Origin: Nitrobacter sp. Nb-311A
GTDB taxonomy: Bacteria; Pseudomonadota; Alphaproteobacteria; Rhizobiales; Xanthobacteraceae
Reading direction: 5' to 3'
Assembly: GCF_000152905.1 (NCBI RefSeq)
Contig: NZ_AAMY01000010.1
Coordinates: 51,161 to 115,160 of the forward strand
Length of the DNA: 64,000 nt
The notes below the pieces were generated by a model. That model did not search any database. It was not told the origin of the DNA and saw nothing but the letters and a program-made list of their open reading frames with translations. A program made the translations under genes and the position numbers. Below are positions 1 through 9,042 of this stretch, one piece after another. Each line of letters opens with the position of its first letter. The first letter of the stretch is position 1.

Positions 1-1890
1 GACCGCGAGCGCCTCATAGCCATTGGACTGACCGTGCGCGGCGCGGCGGTGATTGCGGATCACGCGCAACATGTGGCCGGCATTCTTCTTGTGGCCGGGG
101 AAGGCGCCGAGTTCGCCGGCCATCTCGGCGGAAGTCTTGTAGGCGATGCCGGTCATGATCGCGGTCAGCGCGCCGCACAGCGCGCGGCCTTCCTTTGAAT
201 CATAGGACAGGCCCATGGTCATCAGGAGGCCGCCGATGTTGGCGAAGCCGAGCCCCAGCGTACGGAATTCGTAAGACAGCTCCGCGATCGCCTTGGACGG
301 GAACTGCGCCATCAGCACCGAGATTTCCAGCACCACGGTCCAGAGACGAACAGTGTGCTCATAGGCGTCGACATCAAACCGCCTCGAAGCGGTGTCGTAG
401 AACGTGATCAGGTTGGCGGAGGCAAGGTTGCAGGCGGTATCGTCGAGGAACATGTATTCCGAGCACGGATTCGACGCGCGGATGTCGCCGGACGCCTTGC
501 AGGTGTGCCAGTCGTTCATCGTGGTGTTGAAGTGCAGGCCGGGATCGGCCGAGGCCCAGGCGGCGTAACCGATCTTTTCCCAAAGCTCGCGCGCCTTGAG
601 GGTTTTCGTCACCTTCCTGTTGGTGCGTCCGATCAGATTCCAGTCGCCATCGGTCTCGACCGCGCGCAGAAAGTCGTCCTTCAGCGATACCGAATTGTTG
701 GAGTTCTGGCCGGAGACGGTGAGATAGGCTTCCGAGTCCCAGTCGGTGTCGTAGACCGGGAAGTCGATCTCCTTGTAGCCTTGCCGGGCGAACTGAATGA
801 CGCGCTTGATGTAATTGTCAGGAACCTGGGCGCGGCGGGCGAGCTTGATCTCACGGCGCAACGCCGGGTTCTTCTCCGGCACGAAGCAGTCGTCACCCGA
901 GCCCTCGCAGTTGACGCAGGCGCGCATCACCGCCTTGAGGTGCTTCTGGTTGATCCTTGAACCGGTGACGAGAGCGGCGACCTTCTGCTCCTCCTTCACC
1001 TTCCAGTCGATATACTGCTCGATATCCGGATGATCGGCATCGACCACCACCATCTTGGCGGCGCGGCGCGTGGTGCCGCCGCTCTTGATGGCGCCGGCGG
1101 CGCGGTCACCGATCTTGAGGAAACTCATCAGTCCGCTGGAGCGGCCGCCGCCCGAGAGACGTTCGCCTTCGCCGCGCAGCCGCGAGAAGTTGGAGCCGGT
1201 GCCGGAGCCGTATTTGAACAGGCGGGCCTCGCGCACCCACAGATCCATGATGCCGCCTTCGTTGACGAGATCATCCTCGATACCCTGGATGAAACAGGCA
1301 TGCGGCTGCGGATGTTCATAGGCCGACTTCGACTTGGTCATCTTGCCGGTCTTGAAGTCGACGTAGTAATGGCCCTGGCCGGGGCCGTCGATGCCGTAGG
1401 CCCAATGCAGGCCGGTGTTGAACCACTGCGGCGAGTTCGGCGCCACCATCTGCCGCGCCAGCATGTAGCGCAGTTCGTCGTTGAAAGCCCGCGCGTCGTC
1501 TTCGGAGGTGAAGTAGCCGCCTTTCCAGCCCCAATAGGTCCAGCAGCCGGCAAGCCGATCGAACACCTGCTTGGCCGAGATTTCTCCAACGATGCGTTCG
1601 TTCTCGGGGAGGGCGGCGAGCGCGTCGGTGTCGGGGACCGAACGCCACAGCCACGAAGGGACCGTTTCCTCCTCGACCCTCTTAAGGCGCGCCGCGACGC
1701 CGGCTTTCCGGAAATACTTCTGCGCCAGCACATCGGAAGCAACCTGCGACCAGGATTCCGGCACTTCCACATTCTCGAGGCGAAACACCACCGAGCCATC
1801 CGGATTCCGGATCTCGCTCGTGGTCAGCCGGAAATCGATCCCGGCATAGGGTGATTGACCGTCCCTGGTGTAGCGCCGTTCGAATCGCAT
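1..1890 (-). CDS. nrdJ: Vitamin B12-dependent (class II) ribonucleotide reductase, 3' end outside window
   Basis: The frame is open from the ATG at 1890 to the window edge (630 codons), so the C-terminus is missing. It makes deoxyribonucleotides from ribonucleotides using adenosylcobalamin and works with or without oxygen. My translation begins MRFERRYTRDGQ and contains class II landmarks: NSPQWFNTGLHWAYG near residue 150, PHACFIQG near 195, GSGTGSNFSRLRG near 225, and NPCSEYMFLDDTACNLASANL near 490, which carries the substrate-site cysteine and the NPCSE motif. The length seen is consistent with the family's large proteins (over 900 residues). The gene stands alone, with about 400 bases of leader before the next recognisable element. 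Identification is firm; the missing end prevents any check of the C-terminal cysteine pair. Confidence 0.96.
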   Translation of the reverse strand, partial: MRFERRYTRDGQSPYAGIDFRLTTSEIRNPDGSVVFRLENVEVPESWSQVASDVLAQKYFRKAGVAARLKRVEEETVPSWLWRSVPDTDALAALPENERIVGEISAKQVFDRLAGCWTYWGWKGGYFTSEDDARAFNDELRYMLARQMVAPNSPQWFNTGLHWAYGIDGPGQGHYYVDFKTGKMTKSKSAYEHPQPHACFIQGIEDDLVNEGGIMDLWVREARLFKYGSGTGSNFSRLRGEGERLSGGGRSSGLMSFLKIGDRAAGAIKSGGTTRRAAKMVVVDADHPDIEQYIDWKVKEEQKVAALVTGSRINQKHLKAVMRACVNCEGSGDDCFVPEKNPALRREIKLARRAQVPDNYIKRVIQFARQGYKEIDFPVYDTDWDSEAYLTVSGQNSNNSVSLKDDFLRAVETDGDWNLIGRTNRKVTKTLKARELWEKIGYAAWASADPGLHFNTTMNDWHTCKASGDIRASNPCSEYMFLDDTACNLASANLITFYDTASRRFDVDAYEHTVRLWTVVLEISVLMAQFPSKAIAELSYEFRTLGLGFANIGGLLMTMGLSYDSKEGRALCGALTAIMTGIAYKTSAEMAGELGAFPGHKKNAGHMLRVIRNHRRAAHGQSNGYEALAV

Positions 1891-2280
1891 TGTTTCGTCC
1901 CCCGTAACAGTTCGTCACCGCTTCCAGCGGCATCGGCGGTTTCCATTCGCGAACTTCGCGTCCGCGGTTTGGCCGATTAGAACCGGCCCTATCTGGAGTC
2001 CGATTTCCCGCCCCGGACCTTACGGCCCGAAGCTATTCCGGACTCAACGCCTCGCATCCCCATTTGCGCCGGCTTGGATCCGGCTTTTGGCGTTCCTGAT
2101 GCCCCCAGGCTCAGAGCAGACATTATCCACCCTCCGCTGCCTCCCCGGCGGACGGAGCGTCCGATCTTGATCCCCTTCAGGAGCGGCCGGCGGAAACCCA
2201 AAACCACTTGCGCCGGACAGGATCGAAGCTAGGGCGACTCCCTTGCGCACGTCAAGGATTAGTGCGGAGCCGTGAATCAA
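1891..2280 (-). promoter_or_regulatory. Long GC-rich leader of nrdJ
   Basis: There are 390 bases upstream of the nrdJ start with no convincing reading frame on either strand. On the minus strand a TTGACG hexamer with CTAGCT 17 bases later (about 2253 to 2225) could be a promoter, which would give a transcript leader of over 300 nt. I looked for a cobalamin-riboswitch B12 box and did not see one. The leader contains several GC-rich inverted segments, so a structured RNA is possible but unproven. Confidence 0.4.
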
Positions 2281-2296
2281 ATACTAAATATGGTGA
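2281..2296. promoter_or_regulatory. Candidate NrdR box upstream of nrdJ
   Basis: The 16-mer ATACTAAATATGGTGA matches 12 of 16 positions of the NrdR box consensus (ACACTATATATAGTGT), including the central ATAT and the GTG. NrdR represses ribonucleotide reductase genes. Functional sites usually come as two boxes about three helical turns apart; I see only this one, which lowers confidence. Confidence 0.35.
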
Positions 2297-2354
2297 AAAA
2301 GGAAGAAGCCAAGGATCGAACCGCGCCTTGAGTCACTTCAAGTATCAGCGAGTC

Positions 2355-2384
2355 TTCAAGGATTCCCAATTGGGAAATTCTTGA
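2355..2384. repeat. 30-bp imperfect palindrome between nrdJ leader and BA14K gene
   Basis: The core TTCCCAATTGGGAA (2363-2376) is a perfect 14-bp palindrome. Outer arms TTCAAG (2355) and CTTGAA (ending 2384) extend the symmetry with short unpaired spacers. It sits in AT-richer sequence than its surroundings. It could be a protein-binding site or a hairpin. No T-tract follows it. Confidence 0.5.
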
Positions 2385-2579
2385 AATAGCCCTGCTCGGA
2401 TGAATTTCGCCCGCTGTTCACAAGGCAATTCTTTATTGCAGACGAGGGATTGCTAAAGGCGCGACTCACGACGCGTGACAGACCCGTCGGCCGATAGCGT
2501 GGTGTGCCGGGACACGGCGAGGGGATCTATTTCGTGACTTCCGCTTCGTGGCGGAGCATCCGAACGCCTCAACAGGGAG

Positions 2580-2615
2580 GACAAAACAAAGGAGCAGTGC
2601 TTTCGCACCGCTCCT
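2580..2615 (-). terminator. Rho-independent terminator downstream of the BA14K gene
   Basis: AGGAGCAGTGC (2590-2600) pairs with GCACCGCTCCT (2605-2615) around a TTTC loop with one mismatch. Read on the minus strand it is followed by TTTGTTTTGT, a usable T-tract. Confidence 0.65.
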
Positions 2616-2629
2616 GAATATCCAAGTCC

Positions 2630-2735
2630 TAGAGCCCTTCCGCTTCTGATAGAATCAGAAGCCGGCTCTATGATTTTGTTTTGTCGCGTTTTCTTCACGC
2701 GAACCGGTGTCCGCTTCGCTCGAAAACGCTCTAGG
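2630..2735. repeat. Dispersed intergenic repeat, copy A
   Basis: This copy contains the blocks shared with the other copies in the window: a hairpin around CGCTTCTGATAGAATCAGAAG, the TCGCGTTTTCTTCACGCGAA block and CACTTCGCTCGAAAACGC-like sequence. It lies immediately 3' of the BA14K gene. Confidence 0.7.
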
Positions 2736-2745
2736 TGTTGGGCCG

Positions 2746-3276
2746 TTATGGGCAACGATGGCGTTTGCCGTCGCGGCCTAAATAGGTTCCGGACCGCACG
2801 TCGTATGATTTGAACCGCCGTCGGCAATACGAGACATCCCTGCCGCTGCTTTGGACGGCGGTCGGGCCATCGTCGTAATATCCGTAATCGGAGTACATGG
2901 GGGAGAATGAATAAAAGGGCGATCCCCAACCGCCGCCCCAACCCCAACCGCCACCCCAACCTCCCCAAGGGCCGCCCCATAAGCCGCCGCCAATAAAGCC
3001 GGGATAAAACCCACCGCCCCAGCCCCAACCACGGCGCCAGCCAAACCCGCCGCCGCGCCAGCCTCGACCCATGCCCATATAATGTCCGCCACGCCAGCCT
3101 CGGCCCATGTGATGTCCGCCGCGCCAGCCGCCGCCACCGCCTCCGATGCTAACGCCACCGCCCGCGAATCCCTGGGCCTTTGTTCCCAATCCCTGAGCAA
3201 AGCTTGGCGACGTAATGGCCAGTGGTGCCGCAACGGCTATGACGGCCGCTGCCAGTACTGGTTTGAAACTGAACAT
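2746..3276 (-). CDS. Secreted Gly/Trp-rich BA14K-family protein
   Basis: This 176-residue protein has a signal peptide (hydrophobic residues about 7-25, likely cleavage after SFAQ), then a low-complexity region of Gly, Trp and Arg-Gly repeats (residues about 40-125). The C-terminus has two cysteines in the pattern YCRRRFKSYDVRSGTYLG followed by KRHRCP. That end is the signature of the BA14K family of rhizobial and Brucella surface proteins, for which lectin-like and immunoreactive properties have been described. The molecular function of this protein is not known. Start ATG at 3276 begins directly with the lysine-poor signal sequence. It is transcribed alone and ends near a dispersed repeat and a terminator. 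The low-complexity part is GC-extreme and may misalign in searches. Confidence 0.85.
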   Translation of the reverse strand: MFSFKPVLAAAVIAVAAPLAITSPSFAQGLGTKAQGFAGGGVSIGGGGGGWRGGHHMGRGWRGGHYMGMGRGWRGGGFGWRRGWGWGGGFYPGFIGGGLWGGPWGGWGGGWGWGGGWGSPFYSFSPMYSDYGYYDDGPTAVQSSGRDVSYCRRRFKSYDVRSGTYLGRDGKRHRCP

Positions 3277-3495
3277 ATCGCAACTCCATGTCGGATCTTT
3301 GTAATTGAGGCTCGCTCACGAACGAAACGTGGCGATAGGCGGAGAGTTCCACAACCGGCTTTATGGAATGTTCCATCTCCGGCGCACGAATTCAGCCCCA
3401 ACGAACACTTCTTATGAAATAACATTCAGGATTAGATATATAAGAACAAATCTTCATACTTAAGTTTATCGTTCACAAGATCGCGCCGCGGTGCG

Positions 3496-6400
3496 TCATT
3501 CGGCCGCTGCATCTGCTCTATTTCGCTTCGGCTTTCCTGCCTTCTCCAGCACCGGCTTCAAAAAATCCCCGGTATGGCTGCGCGGCGCTTTCACAATGTC
3601 TTCCGGCGGTCCCCACGCCACAATCTCCCCGCCACCGTCTCCACCATCGGGGCCAAGATCGATCACCCAGTCCGCGGTCTTGATGACTTCAAGGTTGTGT
3701 TCGATCACCACCACTGTATTACCCTGCGCGACCAGTTCATGAAGAACTTCAAGAAGTTTCTTTACATCATGGAAATGCAGGCCGGTTGTTGGTTCGTCCA
3801 GAATGTAGAGTGTGCGGCCGGTCGCGCGTTTCGACAGTTCCTTGGCGAGTTTAACGCGCTGCGCCTCGCCGCCGGACAATGTGGTGGCCTGTTGCCCTAC
3901 ATGAATGTAGTCAAGGCCAACGCGATGCAGCGTCTTGAAGGTTTCGCGCACGCGCGGTACCGCCTTGAAAAATTCGGCGGCTTCCTCGACCGTCATGTCG
4001 AGCACGTCCGAAATCGACTTGCCTTTGAACAGCACCTCCAGCGTCTCGCGATTGTAGCGCTTGCCCTTGCAGGTGTCGCAGGTGACGTAAACATCAGGCA
4101 GGAAGTGCATCTCGATCTTGATGACCCCGTCGCCCTGGCAGGCCTCGCAACGCCCACCTTTGACATTGAACGAGAACCGGCCTGGCGCGTAACCGCGGGC
4201 CTTGGCTTCCGGCAGTCCGGCGAACCACTCACGGATCGGCGTAAAGGCGCCGGTGTAGGTTGCTGGATTGGAGCGCGGCGTGCGCCCGATCGGCGACTGG
4301 TCGATATCGATGATCTTGTCGATATGCTCCAGGCCCTCGATACGGTCATGCGGCGCGGGAGGATCGCTCGCATTATTCAGTTTCCGCGCGATCGCCTTGT
4401 AAAGCGTGTCGATCAGCAGCGTCGACTTGCCGCCGCCGGAAACACCAGTGATGCAGGTAAACAGGCCGAGCGGAACTTCCGCGGTGACGTTCTTGAGGTT
4501 GTTGCCATGCGCGTTGACCACCTTGATGGTGCGGCGATGGTTCGGCGGCCGCCGATCCCGCACCTCGACAGCCAGTTCGCCGGTCAGATACTTGCCGGTC
4601 AGCGACTTCGGGTGGCGCATGATGTCGGCTGGCGTGCCCTGCGCGACGATATGGCCACCGTGAACGCCGGCGCCGGGCCCGATATCGAGCACATGGTCGG
4701 CGAGGCGGATAGCGTCCTCGTCGTGTTCGACAACGATGACCGTATTGCCGAGATTGCGCAGCCGCTTCAGAGTTTCGAGCAGGCGGGCATTGTCGCGCTG
4801 GTGCAAGCCGATGGAAGGCTCGTCCAGCACATAGAGTACGCCGGTCAGGCCTGAACCGATCTGCGAAGCAAGCCGTATGCGCTGGCTCTCGCCACCGGAC
4901 AGCGTGCCGGAAGCGCGCGACAGCGTGAGATAGCTGAGACCGACATCAAGCAGAAACGACAGCCGCTCGCGGATCTCCTTCAAGACGCGGCCGGCAATCT
5001 CGTTCTGCTGCGCCGAAAGCATTGCCGGAACCGCCTCGAACCATTCGCCGGCACGCCGGATCGACAGTTCACTGATCTCGCCGATGTGCCTGTTCCCGAT
5101 CCTGACGCACAGCGCCTCCGGCTTGAGTCGATAGCCCTTGCAGGAATCGCATGGCACATCGGAGAAGTATTTTCCAAGCTCCTCGCGCGCCCATTCGCTT
5201 TCGGTCTCGCGATAACGGCGATCGATATTGGGGATAATGCCCTCGAACGGTTTCCTGGTTTCGTAGCAACGTACGCCGTCTTCATAGGAAAACTTGATCT
5301 CGTTGTCGCCCGAACCATGCAAAAGCGCGGCCTGCGTCTTCTTCGGCAGGTCTTTCCATTTGGTATCCAGCGTGAACTTGTAGAATTTTCCGAGCGCGGT
5401 CAGGGTCTGCAGGTAATAGGGCGACGACGATTTCGTCCAGGGTGCGATCGCGCCTTTGCGCAGTGTCAATTCCCTGTTCGGTATGACGAGATCTTCATCG
5501 ACATGCTGCTCGATACCGAGGCCACCGCATTTTGGGCAGGCGCCGTAGGGATTATTAAATGAAAACAGCCGAGGCTCGATCTCCGGGAGCGTAAAGCCGG
5601 ACACGGGACACGCGAACTTTTCCGAGAAAAGGATGCGTTCGGGGCCGGCGAGTTGAGAGTGAATCTTTGCGGCCTTCTTTATCCCGGATTCTGCCTGCTC
5701 CTTCCCCCCTTGAGGAGAAGGGTTGGGGCGGGAGGCGTCCTCAGGCGCCGGCGCCCGTAGCTTACTCCCCTCCCGGCGCTTGGCGCCGACCTTCTCCTCA
5801 AGAGGGGAGGTGACAGAAAGAGAAGCGGCGGGAGCATCCGCATATTCGATCACCGCCAAGCCTTCTGCGAGTTTCAAGGCAGTCTCGAACGACTCAGCCA
5901 GCCGCTGGCCCAGGTCCGGCCGCACGACGATACGGTCGACCACCACGTCGATGTCGTGCGGAGTCTTCTTATCCAGCGCAGGAACATCGGCGAGTTCATA
6001 GAATGCACCGTCGATCTTGACGCGCTGAAAACCCTTCTTGAGATACTCCGCCAGCTCTTTTCGATATTCGCCCTTTCGGCCGCGAATGACCGGCGCCAGC
6101 AGATAGAGTCGCGTGCCATCGGGCAGCGCCAATACCCGGTCGACCATCTGCGATACTGTCTGGCTTTCGATCGGCAGGCCGGTCGCGGGCGAATAAGGCA
6201 CGCCAACGCGCGCCCACAGCAGCCGCATGTAGTCGTAGATCTCGGTGACGGTCCCCACTGTCGAGCGCGGATTCTTCGAAGTGGTTTTCTGTTCAATGGA
6301 AATCGCCGGCGACAGCCCGTCGATCTGATCGACATCGGGCTTCTGCATCATCTCCAGAAACTGACGCGCGTAAGCCGACAGGGATTCGACATAGCGGCGT

Positions 6401-6594
6401 TGACCCTCGGCATAGATGGTGTCGAACGCCAGCGAGGATTTGCCGGAGCCGGAGAGGCCGGTGAACACCACAAGCTTATCACGCGGGATCTCGAGATCGA
6501 CGTTCTTCAGGTTGTGCTCGCGAGCCCCACGAATCGTGATGGCGCGACTCGCGGGACTCAATTGTTGCCGCTTCGCCTTGATGACTTCGTCCAT
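3496..6594 (-). CDS. uvrA: Excinuclease ABC subunit A
   Basis: UvrA recognises DNA lesions in nucleotide excision repair and loads UvrB. The protein has two ABC ATPase modules: Walker [14 protein letters not shown] near the N-terminus and [13 protein letters not shown] in the second half, signatures [12 protein letters not shown] and [12 protein letters not shown], and zinc-module cysteines [16 protein letters not shown]. Start: the frame is open 86 codons further upstream, but ATG 6594 ([11 protein letters not shown]) leads straight into the conserved [15 protein letters not shown], so I use it (1032 residues). Odd points: about 45 residues near position 258-300 are encoded by a palindromic repeat (see separate entry), and the first zinc motif reads CPVSG, with Ser replacing the second Cys of the usual CPxCG. 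A LexA box lies upstream. Confidence 0.97.
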   Translation of the reverse strand: MDEVIKAKRQQLSPASRAITIRGAREHNLKNVDLEIPRDKLVVFTGLSGSGKSSLAFDTIYAEGQRRYVESLSAYARQFLEMMQKPDVDQIDGLSPAISIEQKTTSKNPRSTVGTVTEIYDYMRLLWARVGVPYSPATGLPIESQTVSQMVDRVLALPDGTRLYLLAPVIRGRKGEYRKELAEYLKKGFQRVKIDGAFYELADVPALDKKTPHDIDVVVDRIVVRPDLGQRLAESFETALKLAEGLAVIEYADAPAASLSVTSPLEEKVGAKRREGSKLRAPAPEDASRPNPSPQGGKEQAESGIKKAAKIHSQLAGPERILFSEKFACPVSGFTLPEIEPRLFSFNNPYGACPKCGGLGIEQHVDEDLVIPNRELTLRKGAIAPWTKSSSPYYLQTLTALGKFYKFTLDTKWKDLPKKTQAALLHGSGDNEIKFSYEDGVRCYETRKPFEGIIPNIDRRYRETESEWAREELGKYFSDVPCDSCKGYRLKPEALCVRIGNRHIGEISELSIRRAGEWFEAVPAMLSAQQNEIAGRVLKEIRERLSFLLDVGLSYLTLSRASGTLSGGESQRIRLASQIGSGLTGVLYVLDEPSIGLHQRDNARLLETLKRLRNLGNTVIVVEHDEDAIRLADHVLDIGPGAGVHGGHIVAQGTPADIMRHPKSLTGKYLTGELAVEVRDRRPPNHRRTIKVVNAHGNNLKNVTAEVPLGLFTCITGVSGGGKSTLLIDTLYKAIARKLNNASDPPAPHDRIEGLEHIDKIIDIDQSPIGRTPRSNPATYTGAFTPIREWFAGLPEAKARGYAPGRFSFNVKGGRCEACQGDGVIKIEMHFLPDVYVTCDTCKGKRYNRETLEVLFKGKSISDVLDMTVEEAAEFFKAVPRVRETFKTLHRVGLDYIHVGQQATTLSGGEAQRVKLAKELSKRATGRTLYILDEPTTGLHFHDVKKLLEVLHELVAQGNTVVVIEHNLEVIKTADWVIDLGPDGGDGGGEIVAWGPPEDIVKAPRSHTGDFLKPVLEKAGKPKRNRADAAAE
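5701..5816. repeat. Palindromic repeat inserted in frame within uvrA
   Basis: The ends are inverted copies: TTGAGGAGAAGG on the left (5710-5721) and CCTTCTCCTCAA on the right (5790-5801), with CCCCTC-type flanks. Between them are smaller inverted segments (GGCGCCGGCGCC, GGCGCTTGGCGCC). It is translated as an atypical, Pro/Lys/Arg-rich stretch just ahead of the first zinc motif of UvrA, where family members vary in length. Confidence 0.7.
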
Positions 6595-6687
6595 GACAGG
6601 GCTTTTCCGGGGCGCAAAAGCCGCGCCGCGTTTGAACGCGCCACACGGACGAAATCCCGGAGTGACGTCGTTTGTGGCAGTCTGTGG

Positions 6688-6702
6688 GAACGTAGATAGA
6701 AC
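6688..6702 (-). promoter_or_regulatory. LexA (SOS) box upstream of uvrA
   Basis: GAAC-GTAGATA-GAAC, i.e. GTTC-N7-GTTC on the coding strand, is the established LexA operator of alphaproteobacteria. It lies about 95-110 bases before the uvrA start, a normal promoter position. Confidence 0.75.
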
Positions 6703-6882
6703 GGCGCACGATTTCCAGAGGGCGTCAGCGATCATCCCCGGTTTCATCAGGAGAGACAGCCCGGCCAGGATCGGCATGTTGCCTGCTGGCGCGTTTTTCT
6801 GCTTGCGACACCGGCGCTCAAACAAAAAGGCCGGCAAAAGCCGGCCTTTCAAAGTTTTTCAGGAAAGTCGGATCAGATGCGA

Positions 6883-7656
6883 TCAATACCGCGCAATGGC
6901 CGGGCCACCCCAGCGGTAGTTGATGCGCGCGGTGACGAGGTCCACGTCCTGGCTGATATTGTCGGTTCCAAATAGCGTACCGGCTGCTCCGGCTACGCCA
7001 TTGTTGATGAAGGTCGTTCTGCTGTTGCCCATGAAGATGTGATCGTACTCGAATGCAAGCGACCAGTTTGGCGCGAAACCATACTCCAGGCCGACACCGA
7101 CCGTAGCACCCCAGCGGGAATTATTGACGTCGTTGGTCACCTGAGCACCGGTCAGGGTAGCAAGGCTCCGGTATCGGTTGGACGTCACGGCGGCGCCGCC
7201 CTTCACGTAAAGCAATGTGGCATCCCAGGCGTAACCGATCTGGCCGGTGAATAGGCCGAAGGCGCCGAGATGGCTGTCGTTGGTGAAGGCTGGGAAGGCG
7301 AGGCTGGCACGGCGACCGCTCAGATCGGCCCAGTTGCCCTGCGCTTCAAGGCCGAACACCCAGTTGGTGGACTGCCAGCGATAGCCGATCTGGCCACCAG
7401 CCGTGCCTCCGGTCGCATCATGGCAACCCTCATTCGCTACGAAGGCACCCGCGGGCGTGGTGAAGTTCCAGCAATTCCTGCTCGATCCCCAACCACCGTT
7501 CGCACCGATATAGAAACCGCTCCAGTCGTAAATCGCGGCCATCATCGGAGGAGGAGCCTTCGTATAAGTACGCGGGGCAAGGTCGGCCGCGGTGGCGGGC
7601 GCCGCGCCAAGGCCAATAGCAAGAGCACCGACGGCCCCGATCAGTAACTTGTTCAT
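6883..7656 (-). CDS. Outer-membrane beta-barrel protein (Omp25/31-like porin family)
   Basis: This 257-residue protein has a clear signal peptide ([20 protein letters not shown], cleavage near ATAADLA). After it comes [15 protein letters not shown], the standard opening of the Omp25/Omp31/RopB-like family of alphaproteobacteria. Alternating hydrophobic/aromatic strands follow, and the barrel ends with [13 protein letters not shown]. Such proteins span the outer membrane as eight-stranded barrels and help hold the envelope together; a specific transported substrate cannot be stated. It lies between uvrA and ssb, which are often direct divergent neighbours in related genomes, so it may be an insertion into that pair. 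It is monocistronic. Confidence 0.88.
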   Translation of the reverse strand: MNKLLIGAVGALAIGLGAAPATAADLAPRTYTKAPPPMMAAIYDWSGFYIGANGGWGSSRNCWNFTTPAGAFVANEGCHDATGGTAGGQIGYRWQSTNWVFGLEAQGNWADLSGRRASLAFPAFTNDSHLGAFGLFTGQIGYAWDATLLYVKGGAAVTSNRYRSLATLTGAQVTNDVNNSRWGATVGVGLEYGFAPNWSLAFEYDHIFMGNSRTTFINNGVAGAAGTLFGTDNISQDVDLVTARINYRWGGPAIARY

Positions 7657-8044
7657 TTCAAATCCCCGGATTTGGCTTTATTTTCAACAACTAAGGCGCG
7701 AACGCTGGTCGTTACCCCGAATTCATGAATCACTATACGCTTTGGTGTGGCAAAATGCCGTCTCTCAAATGCAACACTCCAAATCAAATCAGTCTGTTCC
7801 GCACGCGGTGCGCCTCTTTAGAGATGCGTCCCGATTTTGCTCTTGTTTCCCGTTGAGAACAAATAACGAACACTGTACTGATACGCCGTCGGTGGATAAC
7901 CTGGCGAATAGCCTCTCGGCGCAACGACGGGAGTGTAGGTTGTTCGGATGCCGTCACGGCTTGACTTGAGGGGATTTGAGCGGCAACGGGGCTAGCGTCG
8001 GCTTTGGGCTAGCAATATCGGGACGGGGACATTGGAGAGCGGCG
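7657..8044. other. Intergenic region between the divergent porin and ssb genes
   Basis: These 388 bases have no credible gene. It is AT-richer around 7680-7900 and must hold both promoters. The only specific site I can support is the LexA box at 7857-7871. Confidence 0.6.
7857..7871 (+). promoter_or_regulatory. LexA (SOS) box upstream of ssb
   Basis: GAAC-AAATAAC-GAAC has the same GTTC-N7-GTTC architecture as the uvrA site. It is 174 bases before the ssb ATG and 201 before the porin ATG, so either gene could be controlled. ssb is the likelier target, as a member of the SOS set. Confidence 0.6.
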
Positions 8045-8536
8045 ATGGCGGGTAGCGTGAACAAGGTTATTCTGATCGGCAATCTTGGCGCCGACCCGGA
8101 AATCAAGCGGACCCAGGATGGACGGCCGATCGCCAATCTGCGGATCGCCACCTCTGAAACCTGGCGCGACAGGACCAGCGGCGAGCGCAAGGAGAAGACT
8201 GAGTGGCACCGCGTCGTGATTTTCAACGAAGGCCTCTGCAAGGTTGTTGAGCAGTATCTGAAAAAGGGCTCGAAGGTCTACATCGAGGGGCAGTTGCAGA
8301 CCCGTAAATGGACCGACCAGAACGGCGTCGAAAAATACTCGACCGAAGTTGTGCTACAGAATTTCAATTCGACTCTGACAATGCTCGATGGCCGCAACAG
8401 CGGTGGTGGCGGCAATTTCGGATCTGACGATTCCGGCGGCGACTTTGGGTCCGGGCGTCCGTCCGGCGGTGCGCCGCGCCGCGCCGTGGCCACGGGCAGT
8501 CACAACGCCGACATGGACGACGATATTCCGTTTTGA
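8045..8536 (+). CDS. ssb: Single-stranded DNA-binding protein
   Basis: SSB coats single-stranded DNA in replication, recombination and repair and recruits partner proteins through its acidic tail. The 163-residue product starts [19 protein letters not shown], carries the OB-fold (residues about 5-112, including [11 protein letters not shown]), then a Gly/Ser/Asp-rich linker, and ends DMDDDIPF, the canonical protein-interaction tip. An upstream extension of the frame exists, but the ATG at 8045 has a purine-rich GGAGAG 6 bases before it and gives the standard N-terminus. It is followed by its own terminator and preceded by a LexA box. Confidence 0.97.
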   Translation: MAGSVNKVILIGNLGADPEIKRTQDGRPIANLRIATSETWRDRTSGERKEKTEWHRVVIFNEGLCKVVEQYLKKGSKVYIEGQLQTRKWTDQNGVEKYSTEVVLQNFNSTLTMLDGRNSGGGGNFGSDDSGGDFGSGRPSGGAPRRAVATGSHNADMDDDIPF

Positions 8537-8628
8537 GGGAAGTCCCCCGCCTACGAAAATATTGAAAATGTCGCTGGCGCATTCGATGCTGGCCCGCCCA
8601 CCCGAAACGAACACGTTGAAAGCACTGC

Positions 8629-8656
8629 CCCGCCGGTGATGAGCCGGCGGGTTTCT
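8629..8656 (+). terminator. Terminator after ssb
   Basis: CCCGCCGG (8629-8636) pairs with CCGGCGGG (8644-8651), followed by TTTCTC. Confidence 0.75.
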
Positions 8657-8718
8657 CTTGCATTCAGTCATTGGTTGGCATGTGATCAACGTCCTTAAAT
8701 GTTTTGGAGATGACCAAC

Positions 8719-8922
8719 GTGGCGACTGGTACTGTGAAGTGGTTCAACGGGCAAAAAGGCTATGGTTTCATTCAGCCCGACAGCGGCGGCAAGGACGTCT
8801 TTGTCCATATTTCGGCGGTGGAGAGGGCCGGCCTTAACTCGCTCAATGAAGGCGACAAGATATCCTACGAGGTCGTCGCCAACCGTGGCAAGGAGTCGGC
8901 TGAAAACCTTAGGGTAGGTTGA
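8719..8922 (+). CDS. cspA: Cold-shock domain protein
   Basis: A small nucleic-acid chaperone of about 67 residues with both RNA-binding motifs: KGYGFIQPD (RNP1) and DVFVHISAV (RNP2). These proteins melt RNA structure and stay bound at low temperature or in stationary phase. Start choice: an in-frame ATG at 8710 lies directly against the GGAG ribosome-binding site with no spacing. GTG at 8719 sits 9 bases after GGAG and yields MATGTVKWFNGQKGYG, the usual family N-terminus, so I prefer it. It is monocistronic with its own terminator. Which of several cspA paralogues this corresponds to cannot be said. Confidence 0.93.
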   Translation: MATGTVKWFNGQKGYGFIQPDSGGKDVFVHISAVERAGLNSLNEGDKISYEVVANRGKESAENLRVG

Positions 8923-8930
8923 CCTTTCTA

Positions 8931-8956
8931 CCCGCCGGTCACGACCGGCGGGTTTT
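8931..8956 (+). terminator. Terminator after the cold-shock gene
   Basis: CCCGCCGGTC (8931-8940) pairs perfectly with GACCGGCGGG (8943-8952), followed by TTTT. Confidence 0.85.
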
Positions 8957-9042
8957 ACGTCGGACGCAAATGCGTTCCGCGCTCCCGCTTTCTTCAAGGG
9001 CGCTTATGTTAGAGCGGATACACACCAGGAGATTTTTGTCGG

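Noticed and set aside
355..960. A 201-codon plus-strand open frame across the nrdJ region
   Set aside because: It is the antisense shadow of nrdJ, whose minus-strand translation shows clear family motifs throughout.
1891..2280. Cobalamin riboswitch before nrdJ
   Set aside because: I searched by eye for the B12 box and its pseudoknot partner and found neither.
2453..3028. A 191-codon minus-strand frame overlapping the BA14K gene
   Set aside because: It includes the dispersed repeat and a second reading of the Gly-rich codons; the BA14K frame has a signal peptide and family C-terminus.
3574..4854. A 426-codon plus-strand frame within uvrA
   Set aside because: Antisense shadow of uvrA caused by high-GC codon bias; no protein features.
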